Below, piece by piece: positions 10,713 through 20,767 of a DNA stretch of 64,000 nucleotides (the stretch's first letter is position 1; the number at the start of each line of letters is the position of its first letter). The notes under the pieces are model-generated. The model did no database searches. It was given only the letters and a program-made list of their open reading frames with translations, and had not been told where the DNA came from. The stretch covers positions 64,534 to 128,533 of the forward strand of contig VTPC01090613.1 in NCBI GenBank assembly GCA_011009095.1. The letters run 5' to 3'. This DNA is from Ignelater luminosus. Lineage: Eukaryota; Arthropoda; Insecta; Coleoptera; Elateridae. Position numbers and translations under genes: made by a program.

Positions 10713-11889
10713 TTTGTCGAGATAAAGCTTATGACTAACCAAAAGATCTTTTTCGTCATCTTTTATAAAACTGCACAAGCGCAGTTTTAAAACTGAGATT
10801 GTCCACCTTACAGAAAAAAATTCTAACGCAGTTTCCGTTTTCAAAAAATAGAATTTAGAAAATAATTTCTAATTAGACGAACAGATTTTCTGAAAGGAAC
10901 ACTAATTATCTTGTCCAAATTAACAAAAGGCAAAACTAAAAAAAAAAGATAAAATCTTTTCGACTTATCATTTTTTATTTCTCAAGTAAAACTTTGAAAT
11001 TCTATTGTTATTTAAGAAATCAAATAGAATAAATAACTGACTAATGAGTCATTTCTAATATTATTGAAAAAATTGTTGGGGAAAAAGTTAAAACATCTCT
11101 AACGTACTTAAGTGATTTGTTAACTTGTATATTTCATGAGATAACTACGTAGACATGTTTTAAAATAAACTCGATGCAAAATTACAAAACATAGCATTAA
11201 GATTCTTTTATTACTCTTTTTTTTTATTCCTTGTATGTACATAACCTAGACATACATTAAAATCCAATTTTGAATTTCAAATTAAAATCGTTTAGCATAA
11301 ATCGTTTTATCCTAAAACGATTAGCATATTTCTTTTTCATGCCTCGTTATTTTTAGCAACAAGAGGAGTTATAACATCTGTGTGAATTTATACGGTTTCT
11401 TTTGTTTGCTTTCTTTTGTTTCTTTTCGTTATTTTCAAAGTCAACTGAAATTCTTGGCAGACTGCATGTCTCCACGTGTATCTTTCACTGTTAAACTCTG
11501 GGGCTTATCTGGTTATCCATGTTTATACCGGATAAAATAGCCCAGCTTTTCGAATATCCCACTGACAGTTCGAGATAGGAAGAGATATGTGGATGTTGGA
11601 TAGAGATTGCGATATATATTTTTTGGAAGGATCACGTTAGTAGTTTGTCCTCTATTTCAAATTGTTCGTCTTAAATAAATTAAAAGGGAAAAGGAGATTT
11701 ATTATTCTGTGGAATTCTTTTCCACAGTTTCCGTTTTTTCTTTTGAAAGGAGAATTGATGAAATGAGTGAAGAAAAACAGAAGATTGTGTACTTATTTAA
11801 AAAGGGAAAGATGTGTGCTAAGAAGTTTGTTTTTAAGTAATGATTTATTCAAAATTACAAGTAAACTCAATTTTTTTTTCTTGTTAGTG
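10713..11889. other. AT-rich non-coding stretch
   Basis: No gene or repeat recognised. Confidence 0.4.
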
Positions 11890-11891
11890 TA

Positions 11892-13144
11892 CAAGATGTT
11901 TTTGAAATAAATTTTTTTTTATTTTTCAACATAGTCTCCTTGTAACTCTACACACTTCTCCCAGCGATGCTCCCATCTCTGTAACCCGTCCAAATAGTAC
12001 TCGGCATTTTTCTCTGCAAAATAATTGTTCACGAAGGTGATTGCCTCTTCATTTGACGAAAATCTTTGTCCTCCGAGCGCAATTTTTAGATGAGGGAACA
12101 AAAAGAAGTCGCTTGGGGCTAGATCTGGTGAGTAAGGCGGATGGTCAAGCAGTTCAAACCGTAATTCGTGTATTTTCGCCATGGCAACCGCTGAGGTGTG
12201 AGACGGTGCGTTGTCTTGGTGAAACAGGATTTTCTTTTTCTGCAAATGTGGCCGTTTTTTCGCAAGTTCTGCCTTCAGCTTGTCAAGTAATGATGCATAG
12301 TATGCTCCTGTAATGGTTTTTCCTTTTTGAAGATAATCGATTAAAATAACTCCATGACTATCCCAAAAAACAGTCGTCATCACTTTCCCAGCCGAAAAAA
12401 CAGTTTTTGCTTTTTTCGGAGCCGGTTCCCCCTTTGCAGTCCACTGTTTGGGCTGTATTTTTGTTTCGGGCGTATAATGGTGTATCCAAGTTTCATCTAC
12501 AGTAATTAATCGGCGCCAAAACTCGGATTTATTTCGTCTAAACTGCGCCAAAAGAGCGTTGGAAATATTCATTCGAACACGTTTTTGGTCTAACGTGAGC
12601 AAACGCGGCACCTAACGCGCGCACAGCTTTCTCATGCCTAAATGTTGATTTAATATGTGACAAACACGTTCTTTTGACATGTTCATAACCTCTGCTATCT
12701 CTCTCACTTTAATTCGGCGGTCGTCTAGCACCATTTGGTGAACTTTGGCGATGTTTTCGTCGGTAGTTGCAGTTTTTGGACGTTCCGAACGTTCATCGTC
12801 TCCCAAGCTCTTCGGCCACGTTTAAATTCAGCAGCCCAAAATCTCACTGTGGTAAATGATGGTGCAGAGTCCCCATACACAGAATCCAACTCATCTTTTA
12901 TTTGCGAAGGCGTATTGCCTTTCAAAAACAAATATTTAATGACAGCTCGATACTCGATTTTGTCCATTTTAACAAAAAACTCACATCAACTCACTCCAAA
13001 GACTGTTACATAAAAACTGCGCGTCCAAAATGGCTGAAACTTTGGTGAGTAACTGTCAACAGACGAACAACGAAATTCAGTAGCTTTTATTTACGAGTGC
13101 TGCCATCTTCACGTTGAGGTCGGAAACTTTTCAGACCACCCTCG
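11892..13144 (-). mobile_element. Second mariner lineage, minus strand, nearly complete
   Basis: The 5' end on the minus strand is well kept: TA at 13145-13146, then CGAGGGTGGTCTGAAAAG. The 3' end is eroded. The best candidate is the TA at 11890-11891 followed by caagatgtttttgaaa, which matches the 5' terminus at about two thirds of positions. The total of about 1.25 kb fits a mariner. It is a different lineage from the 918 and 52949 copies: the terminal repeats share only the CGAGGGNGGT start, and the transposase differs throughout. Confidence 0.85.
11919..12967 (-). pseudogene. mariner transposase with one frameshift and one stop
   Basis: A DD34D mariner transposase that starts MDKIEYRAVIKYLFLKGN at 12967 and ends GDYVEK at 11919. 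The span is 1049 nt, one short of a 349-codon gene plus stop. The missing base is near 12810, where the EFKRGR frame gives way to LGDDERS. The linker Trp codon is TAG at 12612-12614 (C-A-R-stop-V-P-R-L-L). All three catalytic Asp residues remain: VDETWIHH, FHQDNAPSH and SPDLAPSDFF. The N-terminal helix-turn-helix pair and the linker are otherwise complete. It cannot make full-length enzyme as it stands. With only two coding lesions but a worn 3' terminus, it is moderately old. Confidence 0.9.
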
Positions 13145-13146
13145 TA

Positions 13147-14424
13147 AATGCAACTATTTTAATATGAATTTTTTTGACAGAAGTTAATTAAAATCAGTTT
13201 TGTGAATTCGAAAACAAACTGAACTATTGAAGTGGAATTTTTTTCTAACTTTGTTACTACTATACGGGTTTCAATGCCTACTTATCTTTGGTTAACTAAG
13301 ACGGTTTTGTAAACTTGGAAAGGAGCTAGCATACTTGCAGTCTGAAATCTACAACCAATCTGGCAAAAACTCGTTCTTAGGAAAGGAGAATATTGTGCAT
13401 CATTGAATAGTTAGTGGTAGATTTGGTCCTAATTAACAATAAGCATTAAAGCAGATACGTATACACATTCTCTGTTCTCAATCTAACTACCATTCTGCTT
13501 ATACGATCAATCAAATGGCAAAATCTCTGCTGGGAAAACCTTAGCGTATTTCTCTAAAGCAATGCCAACGTCATTGATGCATGTGAGAATTTCATTTCGT
13601 TTTAATTCCATCCTTATTTATTAAAAATAGGAAAGTAGAATCGTCGGCCATTTTCATGTTCATTTTACATTAGTTAAGGCAAAGATCAATCTGTTTGCTT
13701 CTGAATCGATCTTCTACCAATAAATAAATGTCTTTTGATTAACTCGAAATAATTCTCAATTTACGTTTTGTCAGGTAAATGGTTAACAGAAGATTCTGGA
13801 GCCCGCTTATTGTTTTTAGATAATTTCTGGTTTTTAACAAAAGTTCTTCATAGCTGAACATGTTTTTTGGCATAATGGCATTTTAAACTTCTAGTTTTGA
13901 TGAACGTTGGAATCCTGGTATAACGAACACTATTCTCATATAATTGAAGCTTTGAGACATACATTTCATCATTTCAGCTAATTAAAGCTATAGAAACAGC
14001 GAAAGCATCAAAAGATAATCAGCTAAACGAAAATTCTAGAAAGGAAGTTTTTAATTCATATTTCTTAAATCAACAGTACTTACGATCTCATTTCCAAAAA
14101 TCTTTTTGACTGACAATGAGTATATACGATTTGATCCACTTTGAGCAAACAATTTCTATTCAAACCTAACTCGTATGAATATTTATTGCCCGTCGATTTC
14201 AAAGAAAAAATTTTACTTCTCGATCATTTGAATCGAACCCTTTCACTGTAATTTTGCACACACATTTAGAATGGTAGCTTTCTATCGATTTCTTTTTCTT
14301 GGTCTTTTAAATCTTCAACAACTCTTTCATTCGTTCACGATTGAATGGAACTCTCATGCTTTGATTCCTGACAATTCAAGGTATAAACAAAATTACCCAG
14401 AATGGCTTTACAGAGATTTACATA
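13147..14424. other. AT-rich non-coding stretch
   Basis: No gene or repeat recognised. Confidence 0.4.
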
Positions 14425-14880
14425 TTTACAACTTAATTGCCTTCAAGTCAGTCCTCTCCGAAGCCACACACTCATCCTAGAGCTGTTTCCACTGCTCAGA
14501 ACAATTCTTAAAGTCATCTTTTCGATATCATGAAACATTATTCCTTTTAGTAAAATTCAATTCTTGGGAAGATAAAGAAGTCTTTGGAAGCACTTACAGT
14601 AATATTCCTGATTAGTTTCCTTACGACAAGAAAAACACATCAGCATCGTCTTGATATTGCTAAGGTCCTATCGTGCTTTTTTCTAGCTATAAGATGGTTT
14701 TTAAAATGTCTTTGCTGTCTTTGGAGCCCTCTAACAGGTCACAAGCAAGCTGGAGTTTTGCTGATTACAGGCCTTCCAGAACGTGGATCATCTTGAACAC
14801 TGTCACGACCATCTTTAAAACGTTTATATCATTCGTAAACTTGTGTACGACTCATACAATGATTCCCAATTGGCTTGTGT
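14425..14880 (-). mobile_element. Deleted remnant of a third mariner lineage
   Basis: On the minus strand, 14872-14745 encodes SRTQVYE, a stop in place of Trp, then YKRFKDGRDSVQDDPRSGRP, the second DNA-binding helix region of a mariner transposase. About 230 bp further on, 14518-14429 encodes FKNCSEQWKQL followed by DECVASE, the C-terminal signature (usually CFEQWKKRWDKCV). The whole catalytic domain between them is missing, and several stops interrupt the rest. Neither lineage above has these residues, so this is a separate and older family. Confidence 0.65.
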
Positions 14881-15993
14881 AAAAGTAAATTTATCGACAA
14901 AAATTAACTTTTGAGCAGAAATGGACCAACAAGATTAGTTTTGACATTCGAGCTGTAAAATATGTAAACGTGCTTTGTAGAAGAAGGAAGTTGTGACTCG
15001 GTTTACGCTTTATACCTCTTTGTCCATTGATTTTGAAGGGACAACGCTGCGCGACAGTCGCTGAATGTCATCACGAGGGGAAAGCTACGTGATGTCTGGC
15101 CTGGTCGATTAGGAAGGAAGCACTAAAGAAGTGGCGAGTGCATTCCGTCGCTGACATCACACCGAAAAGAGTTACAAATTCACCTCGACGTGCTTTATTG
15201 TTATACCAGTCAAGTCTGTCTGACTTTGCTATAGACTTTTTGATAAGATCTGATGTAAATTTGTTGATCAATGTCAAATCAAGAGTTACACACACTTAAC
15301 AATAAGACACTGCAGTAAAACAACCAAACGAGCAGGAGAGATGCCACTCTTTGCACATGCGCAGTACATGCCATTTTAAAATTATGGAATTATTCTCTAT
15401 ACATTTGATCATATAAAGCCTACGAGCAGTTTGGTTTAATTAAACATGGTTTAATAACCATGGTAGAAGTGAAATCGTAACGATATTTTAATTTTAACAC
15501 ATTTACTTTTTTTGATACTTTTCGTGCTTGTCAGATATCAGTTTTTGTATTTTTTCAGTACAGAGTTTTCAAAACTTTTTTGTTTAATAACAGCGAGAAG
15601 ACTTGTTTCAATCTTTAACTTCTCAATTCTTAAGAGGTGCGATTCTAGTTGCTTTGCATGTTGCCTTCCCATAATAAACAATCACTAACCATTACTGTTC
15701 CAATGTTATGTATTGTAAGGCAATATCTTTACAATACTTGTGAATTTAGAATTCACTCTTTGTTTGTCTAGGGACATACCTTAGCGTCTCTTAACGTATT
15801 TAACGTCAACGGCAAGAGGGGCGTGCTTTACGTGGTTGCTTTTGCGCCCAGCAAAGGTGGCAAAGGGATTCGGTATCGAGGCGGGTTTGCTGCTTTCTTT
15901 CTCTCACTATATCACATCGAGTCGGAATAACCAATCCAAACGATAAATGATGCCCCTTCATTTGACTTGACTTCTGACTACTTTATCAGATGC
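14881..15993. other. Non-coding stretch
   Basis: A more GC-balanced patch at 15000-15300 holds a repeated cgctgaatgtcatcac / cgctgacatcac phrase. No gene recognised. Confidence 0.4.
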
Positions 15994-16266
15994 TACTTTT
16001 TCATTAAAATTACTCCTTATTCAAGGTGAGATATTGCAGCCTTTTTTTGTCTTGAAAGTTCAATTATTTCTTATCTCGACGAATATAATTTCATACTTTT
16101 GTGTACTAGCATCTATATCGAGAAGATGCTAACGTGATTATATTATACCTGGTGGCCTTGTGGTTGCATTAAAACCTGAGGTGTCTGGGCTGTGGATCTC
16201 TGATCCAATCTCTTTCTCTTAATTTTTCAGCACATGAGGGCTATTACAGAATTATGATAGTAAAAG
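15994..16266 (+). repeat. 273-bp direct repeat, left copy
   Basis: About 91% identical by eye to 20493-20767 and in the same orientation. Both hold tatacctggtggccttgtgg, then tgtctgggctgtggatctct, then ctttctcttaatttttcag. The middle part looks faintly tRNA-like: TGGCCTTGTGG resembles an A box, and a degenerate B box lies about 35 bp downstream. The termini are not TG...CA. It could be a SINE-related repeat or an LTR scrap; the sequence does not decide. Confidence 0.7.
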
Positions 16267-18500
16267 TATGAGTTTCACAAAATACATTTTATTAAGAAAA
16301 ATGTAAGTTACCATTTAGTAAAATTCTAAATAAAACAATGATATCCGTAGCATTTATAAGTTTTAGTACCCAAAACTATATAGCTAATGGTAATATTTGT
16401 AAGATTATAAAATTTATTTCCACGACGGTATATAACATGAATATTATACAAATTAAACAATGTATCGACAACAAAGCATCACTAGAATCGGCTTTTATCG
16501 ATAAAATAATCCAGTAAACTTTGAAGGTAACTTTCACTAAAGTTACAAACTACCTATATCATTAAGTTCGATTATAGAAAGCGAATATACACATACACAT
16601 ACACGTGCGGGATGGATAATAATAAATATAAACGTGGTTTATATACCCTGATCAAAATCAACAGTATGCGGGAGGATGTGGCTGAAGGGGACGGGCGCAG
16701 ACGGTGCTAATTACAAGATCAAACAAGAGAGAGATGAGCAGGATTACCGAAACCTTCCGCAACTCCCAGTAGCGAACTTCCCCAGCAGCGCCAGCTCTTA
16801 CCTGTGAACTCTCATAACTCAGAAATTGCCGTTGTTCATTGCAAGTTTGAAACCTTAGCCGTCATTGACTACATACACTAACAGATATGGTCTAATTAGC
16901 AAGTTTGCTCGAAATTTGAAACTGAAATTTGTAATTTAATATGCATTAGAGTCGGATATGGTGCGAAAACGCTTTTCCTATCTTAGTAAGAGCAGTAAAC
17001 AACTACTATCAAGTCTTCCTTAGGGTTTATATCTCTCTTACTTGATCTTATAAGTTTGAAAACCATTAAAATTAACTGGTGAAACTCGAAAGTGGTTTTA
17101 TTTGCAATAGAATACTAATTAGTACAAATTAATTTTATTACGCAGCCCATGTAAAATAAAATTTCTTTAATTTTTAATAGTTCTACAAAGCTTTAAACGG
17201 TAAAACGAGGACAAACAAGTTTAAACTTTTATGCATCTACTAATTCGTTTTATTTTGTAAATCATTTGATCGTTAAGATTATCAACAGCAATCAAAACCT
17301 CGTTTATTATTATTATTAAAAGTAACCAGTTAGGAAGTTAACAAGAAAATTTGAGGCTCGTTAAATTATACTAAATAGTTTATTATGTTTGTAAAATTTA
17401 TTATTAGCCATTACATAGGAATACTGCTAATTTAAAAATTAATTTGCGCTCTTTTTGTCGTAATGAAGATTTACGTAATTGTGTAATATAAGGACAAACA
17501 ACTTATATTACGGTCACCTGATATTTGTTATTACCACGCATTTTTGTATTGCTTCCTGCTTTTTATCATTCAATGAATACTTTCTCACGATTTTATTGAA
17601 TGGAAAAGAACATAAAACTTCATACTTTCTCGTAGGTACCTTTATAACATTGTAAACATGGAAATTAAACCGACTCTTACTCGAAAATTATTTTAATGTA
17701 GTGAAGTAATATCCCTAATACAAAGAATACTATGAAACTAAGAAATCATTCAGAATGCTTCTCTCAACCTGGTAAAAAAGTTTACTGTTTTACTTCCTGC
17801 GAGATTTCACAAAGATTACTAAAAAGTTGAAAAGATCTTGTAAACAAGACCAAAATAAATTTATTCAACTATAAAAATGTCTTTACTAACTAAACCACAG
17901 CAATGCTGTGGTAACAATGCTTGCCAAGCTAAATAGAAAACGCTAGGCTACAATCTGAATTAAGGAAATAAGATGTAAAGCTTGCAACTTTGATTTTATG
18001 TTGTTAGTACCGCTATTTGTGAGAAAAGACATTCAGAATCAGTCTTTCTCAGAACATCTACTTTCAGGTACGTTTCAGCATGAAAGTTGCAATCCTGATT
18101 CCACTTTATTGAAAATGTAGACTGACGGTTTACCATAAGCAAGGCGTGCAAATATGGTGTTGGCTATCGAAGGAATAACCGGGAAGTTAACTTCAGGATG
18201 ATCATCTAGCTGATGTTCGTCATAGTGATACCACACGCACTGATTTGAGTGCAACAAGAATTGGTATTTCTTGTAGTACGCAAGCCTATTGCTCAGAAGG
18301 GCACATGTGCAACCTTGATATAAATCTGCAGGTTTTATGACGGACATAACATATATTTAATACAAAGATTTAAGTGGGTTACAGTTATGACCTTTACTTA
18401 CTTCTACTTATAAAATATGCCTTACACAATGTCACTGTTTAATTCTGAAAATTAAACAGGTTTCTTACTTTCTTTCTGGTTTGCAGTGAAGTAATTTGCT
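16267..18500. other. AT-rich stretch; one unassigned minus-strand frame
   Basis: A 90-codon frame at 18347-18075 (minus) has an ordinary-looking composition and contains FPVIPSIANTIFARLAYGKP. I cannot place it in a family, and there is no neighbouring exon. It could be a lone host exon or a repeat scrap. The rest shows nothing. Confidence 0.3.
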
Positions 18501-19117
18501 GTAAATTCTTCTTGATGGATATGAATCTTTCCGTTCAATTTATTTATTTACCTCAACTTCTTCTGTACTATTCGGTAGTAGGTTTGAGATTCTTCTTGCG
18601 CTTATTTGCTTCTTATGCATGCAGTGGTCTGACGCAGTTGCTTGATTCTTATTGCTGCCATTTTAGACGCAGGTGCTGTATTTTTTCGGTTTTCCTTGCC
18701 AGTGAGTTGATCTCTTCAAGGGTTTGTTCTTCCTCTTTATTTATTTGTGGCATCAGCTTCAGTGCTGTTTCTGCTTACTCTTCCCCCTCTTCGATTTTCT
18801 TTGTGTACTCCTTGTATTTCTTAGTGATTTCATATACTCTTCCTAATTCTTCGTAATAGTTGGAGAAGAAGAAGGCGTGATTCAGTATGTTCAGCTCAAT
18901 GACCTGCGTGTTTCTTTTTTCTACTTTTGCAGTACTTGTTGACTGTAGTTAGGTGAGTTTGGAAGTATTCTTTTGTCTTCCTTGCTGATAAATCTTCTTT
19001 CACATTGGTATAGAGCTTCGTGAAGAACTGCCTTGTTTTTCCTTGTTTCGCGTCAATTTGTTCCATCTTAATGTAGATACTTGATAACTTGTGGTTGAAG
19101 CTTCTTAATGTGGCCAA
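18500..19117 (-). mobile_element. Charged, coiled-coil-like fossil frame, possibly gag-related
   Basis: The minus strand reads as broken stretches rich in Lys and Glu with helical spacing, such as ATLRSFNHKLSSIYIK and YEITKKYKEYTKKIEE. This resembles the N-terminal part of gag-like proteins of LTR elements, but it is not diagnostic. It is broken in several places and clearly old. It is antisense to the Bel/Pao piece just to its right, so the two do not belong to one collinear element. A degraded host coiled-coil exon is an alternative. Confidence 0.3.
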
Positions 19118-19559
19118 GTAGCTATTGGTTCAGTTGCTGCTTAACTAACTGCGTCTTCTGGGTGGACTCGAATGTGTTCGGTTAAACTTTTTGCAACCCC
19201 TTTAGTGCGGCGGTTGTACTTCTTTTTTCTGTGCATCTTGGTTATTCGTTACTTCTTGTTTGAGTCCTTGTACAGATTCTCTTGTTTGATGTAGCTATAG
19301 TTTCATTAGGTCTTGTTACGTGAAATTGATGATAACACATCTTCTTCCCACTTCAGTTTGTCGCATCACTAGCTAGCATCCTTATCATCGGAACATTTTT
19401 CTACCAGACCTGCAGCCGTCAGTGCTGGAGCATGACGGACTACGAATATGTTGTCCACTAGAATTGTCAGTTTCAGGTTCAAGACAAGTCATTAGCTTCC
19501 GAGTCATCAACAACGCAGCTACCAGAAACGCCCAGTGTATCCACTATCAGACAAAGTCA

Positions 19560-19915
19560 GCGATGTTGCAATTGTAACATCAGGCGATTTTCTAACCAGA
19601 AGAACATTATATCACTATTACAGTCAACATAATCTGGAATTACCCTCATTCAAAAACTGAAGATGAACTTTTGGAAATCTTGGTCAACAGACTATCTGGG
19701 CAGACTCCAACAACGCTATAAGTGGAAGAAACCAATTAACGTTGGAAAACTAGTCCTGATGATGCCATCAATCCATCAAACTGGCTTTTAGCCAGAATAT
19801 CCGCAGTACATCCAGCTAGTTCGGGTCACAACAGTTCAACGGCCAGGACGGACAATCATGAAAAGGCCCATCAATAAACTCATACCTCTCCCAACGAACA
19901 TAGAAACGAAATCAA
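19560..19915 (+). mobile_element. Bel/Pao LTR-element fossil (integrase C-terminal part)
   Basis: Plus-strand stretches resemble the end of Bel/Pao pol. One is a T-S-G-D-F-L block like the usual TPGHFL motif. The other is a V-R-V-T-T-V ... K-R-P-I-N-K-L block, the strand pattern of the C-terminal integrase domain of Pao elements. It is a small remnant with multiple breaks and looks old. The direct repeats at 16.0 and 20.5 kb flank it at distances that would suit LTRs, but their ends do not have the standard form. Confidence 0.6.
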
Positions 19916-20219
19916 AACCAATACTACCAAGAGCATCCGTGAGATGGAACCCAGTAAACCAACCCAAGATTGACAAGGAAATTTTTTTAACTCGCTTATC
20001 ATCCGCCAAAATGAAAGTGAGGAAGATGTATTTGTAGTAATCACAATACTGAAACAAATGGAAAAGTCTGCCATGAATCCAAAGAATTAACAGAAGAACG
20101 CCAATGCTACCATTGGATGCAACACCTGAAGGAACAAGTCTTGCCGAACTAGTTACTCCGGCCGCTGGAAGCTTCAGATATCCCCTGGGAATTGGGAGCC
20201 CAGATGGTCTCAGCATTTA

Positions 20220-20345
20220 CCACAGTTGCCGTTGAACGCCGCCGTCGCTATGGGCGAAGCCCGCTTACGATCGCCCTCAAGCTGTCCGTGTTCTCCAGGT
20301 TTCATTTCTTGCCATTTATTGCTAATAAAACTTATCACTGCGGCG
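20220..20345. other. GC-richer patch after the Bel/Pao fossil
   Basis: Contains gccgccgtcgctatgggcga followed about 75 bp later by an aataaaa signal. It might be an LTR or 3' end of the fossil, but no partner copy is visible. Confidence 0.25.
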
Positions 20346-20492
20346 TCCTGCTAGCTAGATAGTGGATGTGCTTCGACACTAGCTAATCATTTTAATGATA
20401 TACTAATTCTTGAAATGATGCTCCAGACTTTACTTGATCTTTAAGTTTCATGCTGTTCACAATTTATCCCTACGATACCACCACCAAAAAGA

Positions 20493-20767
20493 GACTTTTT
20501 CATTAAAATTACTTCTTATTCATTACGTAAAATATTCCAGACTTTTTGTTATCTTGGAAGTTCAATTATTTCTTATCTCGACGAATGTAATTTCATACTT
20601 TAGTGTACTAGCATCTATATGGAGAAGATACTAAGGTGATTATATTATACCTGGTGGCCTTGTGGCTGCATTAAAACCTGAACTGTCTGGGCTGTGGATC
20701 TCTGATCCTATCTCTTTCTCTTAATTTTTCAGCACGTGGGGGCTATTACAGAATTATGATAATAAAG
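20493..20767 (+). repeat. 275-bp direct repeat, right copy
   Basis: Partner of 15994-16266, with about 25 differences plus one short variable patch (near 20524-20545). Homology starts and stops abruptly at acttttt and gataataaa. The following 450 bp (a 141-codon frame from 20809 with no recognised motif) has no counterpart after the left copy. Confidence 0.7.
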
